A stretch of 64,000 nt of DNA from Ochrobactrum chromiisoli (GCF_026241335.1 NZ_JAPHAV010000003.1:227632-291631), one strand, 5' to 3'. Shown: positions 1-10,840, counted from the first letter of the stretch. Notes: a model not told the origin generated them from the letters alone. Numbers and translations: made by a program.

Positions 1-2615
1 CCTATCTGACTGTTTCGGGACAGAATTCAAACAATTCGGTTTCGCTCAAGGATGAATTCCTGCGCGCTGTTGAAAACGACAGCGATTGGAACCTGACTGC
101 GCGCCGCGATGGTCGCGTTATGAAGACGCTCAAGGCGCGCGATCTTTGGGAAAAGATCGGTTATGCAGCCTGGGCCTCAGCTGATCCGGGTCTGCATTTC
201 AACACCACAATGAATGATTGGCACACCTGCCCTGCGGCTGGCCCAATCCGTGCGTCCAATCCGTGCTCGGAATATATGTTCCTTGATGACACGGCTTGTA
301 ATCTGGCGTCGATCAATCTGCTGACCTATCGCAATAAGGATGGCTCGTTCGATATTAGTGCTTATGAGCACACTGCGCGCCTTTGGACGATGGTTCTCGA
401 AATCTCGGTGATGATGGCGCAGTTCCCTTCCAAGGAAATCGCCCGTCTGTCTTATGAATACCGTACACTCGGCCTTGGCTATGCCAACATTGGCGGCCTG
501 CTGATGACATCCGGCATTCCTTATGACTCAGACGAAGGTCGTGCGATCTGCGGTGCACTGACCGCAATCATGACCGGCGTTGCCTATGCCACATCTGCTG
601 AAATGGCGAAGGAGCTGGGTGCTTTCCCAAGCTATGAGCCGAATGCTGAAAGCATGCTGCGCGTTATTCGCAATCATCGGCGTGCTGCTTATGGTGAAAA
701 TGACGGTTATGAAGGTTTGGCCGTTAACCCGGTTGGTCTGATTGCCGAAAATTGCCCTGATCAAGACATGATCGCGCATGCACGTGCTGCCTGGGACAAG
801 GCGCTGGAACTGGGCGAAAAGCACGGTTATCGCAATGCGCAGGCAACGGTTATCGCGCCGACCGGCACGATTGGCCTTGTCATGGATTGTGACACGACCG
901 GTATCGAGCCTGACTTCGCGCTGGTGAAGTTCAAGAAGCTTGCCGGCGGTGGTTATTTCAAGATCATCAACCGCGCTGTTCCTGAAGCACTGCGCACGCT
1001 TGGTTATTCGGAAAGCCAGATTGCTGAAATCGAGGCTTATGCTGTCGGTCACGGCAATCTTAATCAGGCACCGGGTGTCAATCCTTCAACACTGAGGGCC
1101 AAGGGCTTTACGGACGAGAAGATTGAAGCACTGAATGCCGCTCTCAAGAGTGCGTTTGACATCAAATTCGCTTTCAACAAGTGGACGCTGGGCGAAGATT
1201 TCTGCAAGGACATCCTGAAGCTGACCGATGAGCAGCTCAACGACTTCTCGTTTGAAATGCTGCCAGCGCTTGGCTTTGCCCGCAAGGATATTGAAGCAGC
1301 AAATGTTCATGTTTGCGGTGCGATGACGCTGGAAGGTGCACCGTTCCTCAAAGAAGAGCACTATCCGGTTTTCGATTGCGCCAATGCCTGTGGCAAGATC
1401 GGCAAGCGTTATCTCTCGGTTGAAAGCCATATCTGGATGATGGCTGCGGCGCAGCCGTTCATTTCGGGCGCGATTTCCAAGACGATCAACATGCCGAATG
1501 AAGCAACGGTTGAAGACTGCAAGAGCGCTTACATGCTTTCATGGAAGCTGGCACTCAAGGCGAATGCACTTTATCGCGATGGCTCCAAGCTTTCGCAGCC
1601 GCTTAATGCGTCGCTGATTGCAGATGATGAAGATGAAGATGATGCGGTTGATGCACTGATCGAAGCGCCAGCTGCTGCGCGTGCCGTTCACGTCACCGAG
1701 CGTGTTGTCGAAAAGGTCATCGAAAAGATTGTTCATGAGCGGGAAAAGCTGCCGAACCGTCGTCAGGGGTACACACAGAAGGCTGTTGTTGGCGGTCACA
1801 AAGTTTATCTGCGCACAGGTGAATTTGGTAATGGTCGTCTTGGCGAAATCTTTATCGATATGCATAAGGAAGGCGCTGCTTTCCGTGCGATGATGAACAA
1901 TTTCGCAATCGCTGTGTCGCTGGGCCTGCAATATGGTGTGCCGCTTGAAGAATATGTTGAGGCATTCACCTTCACCAAGTTCGAACCTGCTGGCATGGTG
2001 ATTGGTAACGATGCGATTAAAACCGCAACGTCGATCATTGATTATGTGTTCCGCGAGCTGGCAGTTTCCTATCTCGGACGCAACGATCTCGCCCATGTTG
2101 ATACGAGCGACTTCTCCAATACCGCACTTGGTAAGGGTATTCAGGAAGGCAAGACCAATCTTGTGTCGACCGGCTGGACGCGCGGCTACAAGCCAACGCT
2201 TGTCTCGACCACCCTGCCCGGTACAGAATCGAAGGGCTCGGCTGCTTCAACACCACAACAGGTGTCGAATGTAACGACGCTCAAGTCTTCTTCGGCTCGC
2301 TCGGCGACGGTTGGTCTTGTGACGGATGGTGCCACGGCCTTCAAGCGTGAGTTTGAAGAACAGCCGACACCCGCCGCTGAACAGGAAAATATGGCTGCAA
2401 CGGAATTGTTCTCTGATAAGGCGGCTGCCGATGCAGCGTCAGCTCGCGCAGAAACAACAAATGCTGCCAAAAAGCTTGAAGCGGATCGTCGTATCAAGTC
2501 GATGATGCAGGGTTACACCGGCGATAGTTGCACAGAATGCCAGAACTTCACCATGGTCCGTAATGGAACTTGTTTGAAGTGTGATACATGCGGCTCTACA
2601 AGTGGCTGCAGTTAA
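1..2615 (+). CDS. nrdJ: Adenosylcobalamin-dependent (class II) ribonucleotide reductase, 3' part
   Basis: Reduces ribonucleotides to deoxyribonucleotides with coenzyme B12, in the cytoplasm. The frame is open to the left edge, so the gene starts outside the window; an internal ATG at 120 is not the start. The visible part of about 870 residues carries the radical-site motif NPCSEY (N-x-C-x-E, codons near 265-282) and the phosphate-binding APTGTIG segment (codons near 855-875). A low-complexity acidic linker follows (codons near 1620-1650). The end is a cysteine-rich tail with CTEC, CLKCDTC and a final GCS, the swinging redox arm typical of NrdJ. A strong terminator follows. No cobalamin riboswitch can be assessed because the 5' end is missing. 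The family identification is secure. Confidence 0.97.
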   Translation, partial: YLTVSGQNSNNSVSLKDEFLRAVENDSDWNLTARRDGRVMKTLKARDLWEKIGYAAWASADPGLHFNTTMNDWHTCPAAGPIRASNPCSEYMFLDDTACNLASINLLTYRNKDGSFDISAYEHTARLWTMVLEISVMMAQFPSKEIARLSYEYRTLGLGYANIGGLLMTSGIPYDSDEGRAICGALTAIMTGVAYATSAEMAKELGAFPSYEPNAESMLRVIRNHRRAAYGENDGYEGLAVNPVGLIAENCPDQDMIAHARAAWDKALELGEKHGYRNAQATVIAPTGTIGLVMDCDTTGIEPDFALVKFKKLAGGGYFKIINRAVPEALRTLGYSESQIAEIEAYAVGHGNLNQAPGVNPSTLRAKGFTDEKIEALNAALKSAFDIKFAFNKWTLGEDFCKDILKLTDEQLNDFSFEMLPALGFARKDIEAANVHVCGAMTLEGAPFLKEEHYPVFDCANACGKIGKRYLSVESHIWMMAAAQPFISGAISKTINMPNEATVEDCKSAYMLSWKLALKANALYRDGSKLSQPLNASLIADDEDEDDAVDALIEAPAAARAVHVTERVVEKVIEKIVHEREKLPNRRQGYTQKAVVGGHKVYLRTGEFGNGRLGEIFIDMHKEGAAFRAMMNNFAIAVSLGLQYGVPLEEYVEAFTFTKFEPAGMVIGNDAIKTATSIIDYVFRELAVSYLGRNDLAHVDTSDFSNTALGKGIQEGKTNLVSTGWTRGYKPTLVSTTLPGTESKGSAASTPQQVSNVTTLKSSSARSATVGLVTDGATAFKREFEEQPTPAAEQENMAATELFSDKAAADAASARAETTNAAKKLEADRRIKSMMQGYTGDSCTECQNFTMVRNGTCLKCDTCGSTSGCS

Positions 2616-2641
2616 GATAGAGTAATATAAAGTATTAATGG

Positions 2642-2675
2642 CAGGCCGGTTAATACCGGCCTGTTTTATTTTTTA
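2642..2675 (+). terminator. Rho-independent terminator after nrdJ
   Basis: A perfect 9-bp stem (2642-2650 with 2655-2663), a TAAT loop and a T-rich tail, 27 bases after the nrdJ stop codon. Confidence 0.9.
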
Positions 2676-2792
2676 TCTTTCATTTTTTCTATTCTTACTC
2701 ACCCTTTTTGTATGAAAATTTTGAAAAAAATTGGAACCCCTCGCCATTCTCTACGTTTGTTTAGTGAAACCGAACGTATAAAGGAGATGGTT

Positions 2793-3395
2793 ATGCTTAG
2801 AACAACACTTCTGACAACGACGTGTGCGCTGTTTATCGGAGGGGCAGCCTTCGCCCAGACAGCAGACCCAGCACCGATGGGAGCAGCCCCTGCGGCCTCG
2901 GAGCTTCCGGTTTCTTCTCAGAACATGTTCGGTAGTCCGCCTGCTGCGGAATCTGAAAAGATTGGCTTTGTCGAAGCCAAGGATGGACAGCTTCTTGTTT
3001 CGAGCTTTATCGGACAGACAGTTTATGAAAGTGACGCAGCCGATGCGGCGTCTGTTGGCAATCTCAACGATCTGATTGTAAGCCCTGAGGGCGAAATTCA
3101 GGCTGCTGTGATTGGTGTTGGCGGTTTTCTCGGCGTGGGTGAAAAGGACGTTGCGGTCAGCCCGGATCAGTTGCAGCTGGCAACCCGAAGCGATGGTAAA
3201 AAATGGCTGGTCATCAAGGCAAGCAAGGAACAGTTGACGGAGGCGCCGACCTTTGATCGTGGCGTGCTCTTCAAGGACGGTGTTGCAGATCCAAATGCAG
3301 CCGCTGAAATGAACGCACCAGCAACAACGCCTGCACCGGCAGCGCCAGATGCGACGGCACCTGCCACGCCCGCAACCCCTGCTCCGGCGCAGTAA
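2793..3395 (+). CDS. Secreted PRC-barrel domain protein
   Basis: A 200-residue exported protein. The start at 2793 is chosen because AAGGAG (2781-2786) sits 6 bases upstream and the product then begins with a clean signal peptide (MLRTTLLTTTCALFIGGAAFA). The upstream in-frame ATG at 2712 would bury it. The middle (about residues 60-150) reads as a PRC-barrel: GQTVYES, then VGNLNDLIVSPEG, then VIGVGGFLGVGEKDVAV. The last 30 residues are a Pro/Ala/Thr-rich tail. PRC-barrel proteins of this layout are common in Rhizobiales and their exact role is unknown; the domain elsewhere mediates protein or RNA contacts. It stands alone between two terminators, so it is probably monocistronic. Confidence 0.85.
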   Translation: MLRTTLLTTTCALFIGGAAFAQTADPAPMGAAPAASELPVSSQNMFGSPPAAESEKIGFVEAKDGQLLVSSFIGQTVYESDAADAASVGNLNDLIVSPEGEIQAAVIGVGGFLGVGEKDVAVSPDQLQLATRSDGKKWLVIKASKEQLTEAPTFDRGVLFKDGVADPNAAAEMNAPATTPAPAAPDATAPATPATPAPAQ

Positions 3396-3414
3396 TTTGT
3401 TTCGGTATATCGAG

Positions 3415-3446
3415 AAAAATCCCGGCCTTTTGGCCGGGATTTTTTT
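3415..3446 (+). terminator. Rho-independent terminator after PRC-barrel gene
   Basis: A 13-bp stem (3415-3427 with 3432-3444) with a TTTT loop. The 3' arm runs into a T tract. Confidence 0.9.
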
Positions 3447-3554
3447 GAAATAAAGTCGAAAGGTTGATTTCAGCACCGCGTACACGTAGGACTTTTCTAA
3501 ATCACCAAATCATTCAGGCCCAATCAATTTGGCCAAAGCATCCGGGAAACTCTA

Positions 3555-4796
3555 TTGTCGGAATTTTTTATTGCTCACCCATGGGCGCAGACAGTTGCAT
3601 TGCTGTTGGGCCTTTTTCTTGCGGCTTTTGTCGCCAATTTCCTTGTTAAAGCTGTTTTGCTCAAGGTTCTTGATCGTATTGTACAGAAAACGCCTTTCGG
3701 GCAGGATGAGGAAATAAAGCAGCATGGCGTCGTCGGCCATTTGGCCAATATTGTTCCGGCGCTCATTATTTCGACTGGGATTGTCGCAATTCCCGGAATG
3801 CCACACATCGCATTGACGGTGATCAATAATGTGGCAATTGCCTTTATCATTCTGACTCTGGCCTTCACTTTAAGCGCTGTCTTGAGCGTCGTGGAAACGC
3901 TCTATAGCCGCCGTGAAGAGTCGAAAGATCGGCCGATCAAAGGCTATGTTCAGGTCAGCAAGCTTGCAATTTATATCGTCGCGGTGGTGCTGATTATCGC
4001 GACACTTCTGGATCGCTCACCGGTAATCCTGTTGTCTGGTGTGGGTGCGATGGCGGCCGTGCTTATTCTGGTGTTTCAGGATACACTGCTTTCACTCGTC
4101 GCCAGTATGCAAATAGCCTCTTCCAACATGGTGCGGGTTGGCGACTGGATTGAAATGAAGAATCTTGATGCCAATGGCGATGTTGTTGAGATTGCGCTTT
4201 ATACGGTCAAAGTGCAGAATTTCGACAAGACGATTACGACTATCCCTATTCGCAAACTCATCACCGAACCGATGAAAAACTATCGCGGGATGCAGCAATC
4301 CGGTGGCAGACGCATCAAGCGCGCCTTGTTTATCGATCAGGCAACCATCCGTTTTCTCAGTGAAGATGAGCTTCAAAGCCTTGCCTCGATTGATCAGCTC
4401 ACAGGCTATCTTTCGAAAAAAGAAAAGGAAATCGCCGAATGGAATGCGAAGCTTGGCGATAAGGCGAAGAACCCGGTTAATACGCGCCGCTTTACCAATA
4501 TTGGGACGTTCCGCGCCTATGTCGAGACCTATCTGCGAAACCATCCCGCTGTTCACAAGGGCATGACCCTGCTCGTGCGCCAGATGGACCCCACGCCAGA
4601 TGGATTGCCGCTCGAAATCTATTGCTTCACTAACACCACTGTCTGGGCATCGTATGAGCAAATCCAGTCTGATATTTTCGACCACCTTTATGCGGTGATG
4701 CCGGAATTTGGCCTTTATCCATTCCAGAATCCCAGTGGTGGAGACTTCCGCAAGCTCAAGCTTGCGGACCTTACAGCGCCTGTTGCAAAGCCCTGA
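3555..4796 (+). CDS. MscS-family mechanosensitive channel (YbdG-like)
   Basis: An inner-membrane channel that releases solutes on osmotic downshock. The 413-residue length matches the YbdG (MscM) branch of the MscS family better than the short MscS. The N-terminal half is hydrophobic, with about five transmembrane stretches. The pore/beta domain reads GVGAMAAVLILVFQDTLLSL, then VRVGDWIEM and the loop IPIRKLITEPMKNYRGM. The start is TTG at 3555 (TTGTCGGAA), with a GGGA a few bases upstream and no in-frame ATG early in the protein. It follows the PRC-barrel terminator, so it has its own promoter. Family call is firm; conductance type is inference. Confidence 0.9.
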   Translation: MSEFFIAHPWAQTVALLLGLFLAAFVANFLVKAVLLKVLDRIVQKTPFGQDEEIKQHGVVGHLANIVPALIISTGIVAIPGMPHIALTVINNVAIAFIILTLAFTLSAVLSVVETLYSRREESKDRPIKGYVQVSKLAIYIVAVVLIIATLLDRSPVILLSGVGAMAAVLILVFQDTLLSLVASMQIASSNMVRVGDWIEMKNLDANGDVVEIALYTVKVQNFDKTITTIPIRKLITEPMKNYRGMQQSGGRRIKRALFIDQATIRFLSEDELQSLASIDQLTGYLSKKEKEIAEWNAKLGDKAKNPVNTRRFTNIGTFRAYVETYLRNHPAVHKGMTLLVRQMDPTPDGLPLEIYCFTNTTVWASYEQIQSDIFDHLYAVMPEFGLYPFQNPSGGDFRKLKLADLTAPVAKP

Positions 4797-4825
4797 TGAT
4801 TGCCACCTATATCATTTCTCAGGCT

Positions 4826-6031
4826 CTAACCGGATTTCGCAAGCCAGTTATGAATACCGTTTGCAGAAGCCTTCGCCATTGCAAAACACGCGGTTAGAAG
4901 ATAACCGCCGGTGGGGGCTTCCCAGTCGATCATTTCGCCAGTGACAAACGTGCCCGGCAGTTTTTCAAGCATAGAGTGTTCATTGATCTCGCTCCATTTT
5001 ATGCCGCCAGCAGAGGATATCGCTTCCTCAATTGGTCGCGGGCGAAGGAGTGGAATTTTGAGTGACTTGATGGTCTGGGCGAGTGTGATTGGGTCTTTAT
5101 CTCGCAAAAACTCAAGCACGAGTGCTGCTTTGACACCCGTTAGGCCTGCGCCTTTTCGCAAGAGATTGCTGATACTTAGCTTCTTATCCTGTCGCGAAAG
5201 ATCAAGTGTCAGGCGTTCAAGCGTGCGCCCCGGCACAAGATCAAGCTCCAGACTGGCGTGGCCATCGCGTTCAAGATCATCGCGCAAAACCGCTGAATGC
5301 GCATAGACGAGGCTTCCTTCGACACCGCCGCGTGTGATCACAAATTCGCCTTGTGAAACACCTGCTGCGCTTTTGATCGTTACCGACTTGACCGGCTCTC
5401 CGGCAAATCGTTCTGCAAAGAAATCGCTCCAGTGGACATCGAAGCCGCAATTGGCGGATCGAAAAGGTGCAATGTCGACGCCTTGCGCTGCGAATAATTC
5501 TGTCCATGCGCCAGTCGAGCCAAGCTTGGGCCAGCTTGCGCCGCCAAACGCAAACAGTGCTGCATCACAGGATATGGTTTGAGTGCCAGTCGATGTCTCA
5601 ATTACCGGCTTGCCGGTGCGGAACCCGACCCATTTATGGCGGGTCAGTATGGTCACATCCTGCGCTTCCAGACGACGCAACCATGCGCGTAAAAGCGGGG
5701 AAGCCTTCATCGCTTTTGGGAACACGCGGCCCGATGAGCCGACAAAGGTTTCAGCGCCGAGCGCATCCGCCCATGCGCGTAAATTCTGCGGCGTGAATTG
5801 CTGCAAAGCTGGCTGAAGCCGTTCACTGCTTGCACCATAGCGCTGTGTAAAACGGGCAAAATCTTCTGAATGGGTAATGTTAAGACCCGATTTTCCCGCC
5901 AGCAGAAATTTGCGCCCGACCGTCGGCATCTGCTCGTAAACAGTGACCGAATGTCCAAGCGCCGACAAGTTTTCGGCGGCAAACAGCCCTGCCGGTCCAC
6001 CGCCGAAAATTGCGATCATACGCTTACGCAT
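4826..6031 (-). CDS. FAD-dependent oxidoreductase, HI0933/TIGR03862-type flavoprotein
   Basis: A 401-residue flavoprotein. The dinucleotide-binding motif IFGGGPAGLFAAE is at residues 8-20, followed by GRKFLLAGKSGLNITHSE, the hallmark of the HI0933-like family (BaiN/YhiN relatives). The C-terminus has the second FAD motif, VTGEMIDWEAPTGGYLLTAC. The substrate is unknown for this branch. It lies 24 bases downstream of cckA on the same strand and may be cotranscribed with it. It converges with the MscS-type gene across a 29-base gap without a clear hairpin. Confidence 0.88.
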   Translation of the reverse strand: MRKRMIAIFGGGPAGLFAAENLSALGHSVTVYEQMPTVGRKFLLAGKSGLNITHSEDFARFTQRYGASSERLQPALQQFTPQNLRAWADALGAETFVGSSGRVFPKAMKASPLLRAWLRRLEAQDVTILTRHKWVGFRTGKPVIETSTGTQTISCDAALFAFGGASWPKLGSTGAWTELFAAQGVDIAPFRSANCGFDVHWSDFFAERFAGEPVKSVTIKSAAGVSQGEFVITRGGVEGSLVYAHSAVLRDDLERDGHASLELDLVPGRTLERLTLDLSRQDKKLSISNLLRKGAGLTGVKAALVLEFLRDKDPITLAQTIKSLKIPLLRPRPIEEAISSAGGIKWSEINEHSMLEKLPGTFVTGEMIDWEAPTGGYLLTACFAMAKASANGIHNWLAKSG

Positions 6032-6055
6032 TGCTTTGCGAACCGCGTTTGGGCA

Positions 6056-8635
6056 TCAATCTTCTTTCTCCAGCATTTCTTTAACAGCAGTTGCTAACTG
6101 TTTGAGAGAGAAAGGTTTTGGCAGGAAGCCGAACTTGGCGTCAGCTGGCAAATTACGCGCGAATGCGTCTTCCGCATAACCCGATACGAAGATGAATTTG
6201 ATGTCGGGATGGGTCTTACGCAATTCGCGCAGCAGCGTCGGTCCATCCATTTCAGGCATGACAACGTCAGAGACAACAATATCCACCTGCCCGTTGAGTT
6301 CTTCCAGAACCTCCAGCGCTTCGACGCCTGAGGCTGCTTCATGAACGGTGTAGCCGCGCGATTGCAGCGCACGCACGCCGCCCATGCGCACGGCGTCTTC
6401 GTCCTCGACAAGCAGAACAGTTGCCGAGCCGGAAAGGTCAGCGGCCTTTTCGACCTTCTTTTCCTTGATTGTGACAGGTGCATTGTCTGCACTTTTTTCT
6501 TCAATATGGCGTGGCAGGAAAATTTTGAAGGTCGTACCCTTGCCGACTTCGGAATCGCAATAGATGAAGCCGCCGGTTTGCTTGATAATGCCATAGACCA
6601 TGGAGAGACCGAGGCCGGTGCCTTTGCCCACTTCCTTGGTGGTGAAGAATGGCTCGAAGATTTTTTCGAGCACATCGGCCGGAATTCCCGTACCGGTATC
6701 TTCCACTTCAAAGACAACATAGTCGGCTTCGGGCAGATCACGATAGTGAAGCTTGGCTGCCTCATGTGCTTTGACGTTGCGCGTGCGTAGCGTGATCTCA
6801 CCGCCCTCCGGCATCGCGTCACGGGCATTCACAGCGAGATTGACGGCGACCTGTTCAAACTGGCCAAGATCGGCCTTAACAGGCCAGACATCGCGTCCAT
6901 GTTCGATCTTGAGGCTGATATCCTTACCCACCAGACGCGCCAACAGCATACGCAGATCGGCCAGAACATCGGTAAGATCAAGAACCTCTGGACGAAGCGT
7001 CTGACGGCGCGAGAATGCAAGCAACTGACGCACGAGCGAGGCGGCCCGATTGGCGTTCTGCTTGATGTTCATAATGTCAGGGAAGGACGGGTCGGAAGCG
7101 CGATAATTGCTCAGCAGCAGGTCCGATGACATGATGATCGCGGTCAGGACGTTGTTGAAGTCGTGCGCGATACCACCGGCAAGCTGGCCGACAGCCTGCA
7201 TCTTCTGGCTTTGCGCCATCTGATTTTCGAGCGCCTTCTGCTCGGTGGTTTCTACCGCCGACACGATCGCTGCTTCTTCGCTTGTTTCGCCAAGATCAGT
7301 GACCGCGCTCAGATAAAAGCGAATGTGACGGTCTTCATTGCCCGGAAGAACGGTGTCGACTGGCGAAATACTGGCTTGGCCTGCAAAGGCCGCTGCCAGC
7401 GCCTTGTTGAACGTATCGCGATCACGTTCATGGACGACATTTTCGAGCTTGATGCGGTTATCCACCGCATCGCGATCCACGACCGGCGCGAAAATATCAA
7501 GGAAGCGCGCATTGGTACGCAGCGTATGGCCTTGCGCATCCACGGCTGCAATGGCCATTGGGGCGGAATTGAAGAAGCGCGTGAAGCGGACTTCTGCCGA
7601 GCGCAGTGCTGCGGAGGAATCATCACCCTCTGCACGATCCAACACGATCGTGCGGCTGGTGCCGCGTGTGCCATCGCGTGCAGCCTGAACGCGATGATAA
7701 AAGCGCACAGCGAGGCTCTGACCATTGCGCTTGATCAGATCGAGATCGATCACAGTGTTACGGCTGGTGCCGGGTTCTGCTTTGACGGCTTTGATAAGCG
7801 CCATACCGCTGCCTGCGACAATATCATTGAGCGTGAGAGAACCGGGGGTGAATTGCGTGAGGTCTACGCCAAGCCATTCGGCAAGGGTTGCATTGAGATA
7901 GATGATACGGCCCGAAGGATCAGCCGAAAAAAATCCGGCAGGCGCATGATCAAGGTGGTTGATTGCTTCCTGCAACTCCTGAAAGAATCGCTCCTGTTCG
8001 GCGCGCTCGTCCGAAATATCCGCAATCTGCCAGGCGACAAGCGTTCCCTTGAAATCCTGTCCGCCGTCAACGGGACGTGCCTTGATACGATACCAGACAG
8101 GAGCATCCGCTCCTTGAGCGTCCCGTGAAAGGCCACCGGAAATACGCACTTCCTCCTGCCCCGAAAGCCCGTCACGCACGGCATTTGTCAGCCGGTAAAT
8201 AGCATCTGAAGCAGCAGGTTCGGTGGTCAGAATATTATCGAGCGAGCGAACACCATCAGCGGATGCAACGCCGGTCATTCTGGCATAGGCATTGTTTGCA
8301 TAGACAATCTGCCCGCGTGCATCTGAAATGACGGTGCCTTCCGGCTGTGTATCCATGAAAACATGCGCCAGATCCTGCCCACCATGCCGCTGGCTGAACT
8401 GGATCAGCCCCGTGGCCGCACCAAAAAGATAGAAAACGCCAATCATGGACAATATGCCCATTAAAACGATTGCGAAACCATCGCCAAGCTGATCGCGAAA
8501 CAGGAAATAGACAAGGGCTGCCATGGTCAGCACGACGCCGATGATCAGCAGCCTCAAGGCTGAACTGGAGCCACGCTTCGGCATGACGAGCGGTTTCGGA
8601 TAATTATTGTCCGTATGTCGCGACATCAGGCCCAC
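6056..8635 (-). CDS. cckA: Hybrid sensor histidine kinase CckA
   Basis: The cell-cycle kinase that in alphaproteobacteria feeds phosphate through ChpT to CtrA and CpdR; bifunctional kinase/phosphatase in the inner membrane. In its 859 residues: two transmembrane helices (about 28-46 and 55-75), PAS-type sensor domains (about 85-475), a HisKA domain with phospho-acceptor His491 in GGIAHDFNN, and an HATPase_c domain with [14 protein letters not shown] and DTGTGIP. A receiver follows, with phospho-acceptor Asp790 in [12 protein letters not shown]. Domain order and length match CckA. ATGs at codons 1 and 4 are both possible starts. No chpT or ctrA lies in the window. Confidence 0.93.
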   Translation of the reverse strand: MGLMSRHTDNNYPKPLVMPKRGSSSALRLLIIGVVLTMAALVYFLFRDQLGDGFAIVLMGILSMIGVFYLFGAATGLIQFSQRHGGQDLAHVFMDTQPEGTVISDARGQIVYANNAYARMTGVASADGVRSLDNILTTEPAASDAIYRLTNAVRDGLSGQEEVRISGGLSRDAQGADAPVWYRIKARPVDGGQDFKGTLVAWQIADISDERAEQERFFQELQEAINHLDHAPAGFFSADPSGRIIYLNATLAEWLGVDLTQFTPGSLTLNDIVAGSGMALIKAVKAEPGTSRNTVIDLDLIKRNGQSLAVRFYHRVQAARDGTRGTSRTIVLDRAEGDDSSAALRSAEVRFTRFFNSAPMAIAAVDAQGHTLRTNARFLDIFAPVVDRDAVDNRIKLENVVHERDRDTFNKALAAAFAGQASISPVDTVLPGNEDRHIRFYLSAVTDLGETSEEAAIVSAVETTEQKALENQMAQSQKMQAVGQLAGGIAHDFNNVLTAIIMSSDLLLSNYRASDPSFPDIMNIKQNANRAASLVRQLLAFSRRQTLRPEVLDLTDVLADLRMLLARLVGKDISLKIEHGRDVWPVKADLGQFEQVAVNLAVNARDAMPEGGEITLRTRNVKAHEAAKLHYRDLPEADYVVFEVEDTGTGIPADVLEKIFEPFFTTKEVGKGTGLGLSMVYGIIKQTGGFIYCDSEVGKGTTFKIFLPRHIEEKSADNAPVTIKEKKVEKAADLSGSATVLLVEDEDAVRMGGVRALQSRGYTVHEAASGVEALEVLEELNGQVDIVVSDVVMPEMDGPTLLRELRKTHPDIKFIFVSGYAEDAFARNLPADAKFGFLPKPFSLKQLATAVKEMLEKED

Positions 8636-9053
8636 TGCCCTTTCATGCTGTTTGGCTGAACTGCATGGACGACGTATCGTCCATTCGCTGTTTCTTCCAG
8701 CTCAAGCGCTATCTTATTCATCAAGCAAAACCAATCACGTTCCCTGCATCGTTTTCCAGCTTTATATCTTGTGCCAGATTTTGACGCATATTGCAGGGTA
8801 TATACGATTCGCAGAATGCGTTAATTGCCTGACAGCACAAGCATGGCTCGTATAAAACAGCACGAAGAGCAGCGTTTTGCACTGTTTTGGCTGGGGATCA
8901 TATGTTTCTCATGAATTCATAGAACATTCCCATGCAAGGCAAATTGAATTAGTGTTCTACAGGACATGTGTTGTCGCGGTGATTTGAAGCGCGGGGAATT
9001 TGTGGTTTCCGTCAACCGGACATTATTGGTTTTAGTATGAGAGGGTTACCCGC
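8636..9053. other. Divergent intergenic region cckA / FliO-like gene
   Basis: 418 bases without a convincing gene. It must hold the promoters of both divergent genes. A TTGACG at 8781 followed by TATACG/TACGAT near 8801-8808 is a possible plus-strand sigma-70 promoter, but the spacing of 14-16 is short. GAGAGG at 9039-9044 is the ribosome-binding site of the plus-strand gene. No CtrA box (TTAA-N7-TTAA) was seen here. Confidence 0.5.
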
Positions 9054-10292
9054 ATGAAGGAATGGCTCAGCGGTCTTGTTGGCGAAAGCACGGCAAATAT
9101 TGTCGGCTTCATCCTTATTTTTGCGATCATTCTAGGCGGAATTTTCGTTGTTCTGAGTATTATCCGTCGCTTTAGCGGCGGAGGATTTGCCTCTAATGCA
9201 CGAACCGGGCGCCAGCCAAGATTGTCGGTGATGGATGCTGCAGCGGTGGATAGCCGTCGTAAGCTGGTTCTGATCCGTCGTGACGATGTTGAGCATCTTC
9301 TGCTTATCGGTGGCCCCACCGACGTTGTTGTTGAGCAAAATATCGTCATGGAATCACGTGCCAATTCGCGCTCGCAAGCAACCCGTATTGAAGCGGAACA
9401 TATCGAACGTTTCCGACAGCATGAGGCAAGTCTCACTTCAGAGGCGGGAGAGCGTCCGGGTATTTCGCAGCAGGTGCCGCAGCCTGTGGAGAAAAACGAA
9501 GCCATTCAGCTTAATTCTCCGATTGAAACACCGTTACCGCGCAAGCCAGAAATCGTGTGCGAGACGGTTGTGCAGCAGGCAACATTTGAAGCGCAGCAGT
9601 TTAGGGCGCCGCCTGTGCCACCTGTTATGCCGGTTGCGCCTCAGGCACCCAAGGTAGGCGAAGCACCAGCGGTTCAGGCGCGCCCTCAGCCGCCGCGACC
9701 TGCCCCGAATTACCCGCCACAGCCGCGCACGGTTCTGCCCGAAGCGCGCCCGGCAGAACAGCTACAGTCTCCGCGTCTGCATCCTGCCTATCCGCTTAGC
9801 CAGGTATCGCGTGGGGTTCTCAGCTCGACATCTGGTCTTGGTGCCGGTGCGGCAGCAGCTGCAACTGTCGCGGCTTCTTCCGACCTTGGCGGCGTAACGC
9901 CGGAGCGTGAGCCAACGGGCGTAAAATCGCCTGTTCCTGAAATCAGCAATATCCAGCAGAGCCCGGCTGCCAATACGCCATCTGCGACCAAAACAGAGCC
10001 GGCTATGGTTTCGGCACATTCCGAGCCGGATCTTACTGACGATGATCTGGGCGATATTGGCGGCGCGTTGCATGATGCCATCATGGCTGACCTTGAAACG
10101 GAAACTCAGGCACGTTCTGCTGATGATGAACCGTCAATGCTCGAAGTTGATTTTTTTGAAGAAGAGCTGCTCGGTTCGCTTGATATTTCTCCGAACGAGA
10201 ACGAGGCAAATGCACGCCGGGATGATGCGATTGAGGATGAAATGGAAAAGCTTCTCGGTGAGCTTACCAGAAACGAAACACGCAATTTCTGA
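9054..10292 (+). CDS. Membrane protein with FliO-like domain and long Pro/Ala-rich tail
   Basis: A 412-residue protein. One N-terminal transmembrane helix (about residues 13-37) is followed by a short FliO-type beta domain (about 58-100: RLSVMDAAAVDSRRKLVLIR, then VEHLLLIGGPTDVVVEQNI). After residue 100 the chain is low-complexity, rich in Pro, Ala and Gln, and ends in an acidic segment (about 325-412). True FliO assists assembly of the flagellar export gate. No flagellar gene is nearby, and the protein is about three times longer than a typical FliO. A role outside the flagellum is therefore possible but unproven. Monocistronic, with a strong terminator. Confidence 0.72.
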   Translation: MKEWLSGLVGESTANIVGFILIFAIILGGIFVVLSIIRRFSGGGFASNARTGRQPRLSVMDAAAVDSRRKLVLIRRDDVEHLLLIGGPTDVVVEQNIVMESRANSRSQATRIEAEHIERFRQHEASLTSEAGERPGISQQVPQPVEKNEAIQLNSPIETPLPRKPEIVCETVVQQATFEAQQFRAPPVPPVMPVAPQAPKVGEAPAVQARPQPPRPAPNYPPQPRTVLPEARPAEQLQSPRLHPAYPLSQVSRGVLSSTSGLGAGAAAAATVAASSDLGGVTPEREPTGVKSPVPEISNIQQSPAANTPSATKTEPAMVSAHSEPDLTDDDLGDIGGALHDAIMADLETETQARSADDEPSMLEVDFFEEELLGSLDISPNENEANARRDDAIEDEMEKLLGELTRNETRNF

Positions 10293-10314
10293 TCAGACTG
10301 CCTTTGGCAATATC

Positions 10315-10349
10315 AGGGTATCATTCCGATGGGCTGATACCCTTTTTTG
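10315..10349 (+). terminator. Rho-independent terminator after FliO-like gene
   Basis: A 9-bp stem (10315-10323 with 10335-10343) followed by a run of T. Confidence 0.85.
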
Positions 10350-10365
10350 TGCATCATAAAAACAC

Positions 10366-10397
10366 AAAGAAAAAAGGCTGCGAACCCGCAGCCTTTG
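10366..10397 (-). terminator. Rho-independent terminator of dksA
   Basis: A 10-bp stem (10373-10382 with 10387-10396). The A-rich plus-strand flank on its left (AAAGAAAAAA) is the minus-strand T tract. It faces the preceding plus-strand terminator. Confidence 0.85.
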
Positions 10398-10423
10398 AAT
10401 TTTTATAGCCGACTGGATGAAGA

Positions 10424-10840
10424 TCAATCGTCGCGATAGACCTTTTCGCGGCGCTCGTGGCGCTCTTGCGCTTCAATAGAAAGCGTTGCGATTGGTCGTG
10501 CATCAAGTCGTTTCAAACTGATCGGATCGCCGGTTTCTTCACAAAAACCATAAGTCCCCTCTTCAATACGGCCAATGGCTGCATCAATTTTGGAAATCAG
10601 TTTGCGCTGCCTGTCACGAGCGCGAAGCTCAATTGCCCGATCCGTTTCGGAGGATGCCCTATCCGCCAGGTCCGGGTGGTTTGCATTTTCCTGCTGTAGC
10701 GCATCGAGAGTTTCGCGCGCTTCGCGAAGAATATCATTCCTCCATGCAACAAGCTTTGCACGAAAGTAAGACTTCTGCCGTTCATTCATGAACGGTTCGT
10801 CTTCAGTGGGCCTATAGTCAAGGTCGATTAATTCACTCAT
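10424..10840 (-). CDS. dksA: RNA polymerase-binding transcription factor DksA
   Basis: Binds the RNA polymerase secondary channel and, with ppGpp, redirects transcription in starvation. 138 residues: an N-terminal coiled coil, then the C-terminal finger domain with YGFCEETGDPIS and the conserved LKRLDARPIA. Only Cys100 of the four zinc-finger cysteines is present; the other three positions read Thr103, Ser121 and Ala124. Zinc-poor DksA variants are known in alphaproteobacteria, so this is probably functional. Upstream, an AT-rich region contains its promoter. Confidence 0.93.
   Translation of the reverse strand: MSELIDLDYRPTEDEPFMNERQKSYFRAKLVAWRNDILREARETLDALQQENANHPDLADRASSETDRAIELRARDRQRKLISKIDAAIGRIEEGTYGFCEETGDPISLKRLDARPIATLSIEAQERHERREKVYRDD

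Noticed and set aside
7163..8128. A 321-codon plus-strand frame inside cckA
   Set aside because: Antisense shadow; residue mix (Cys, His, Arg-rich) is typical of false frames.
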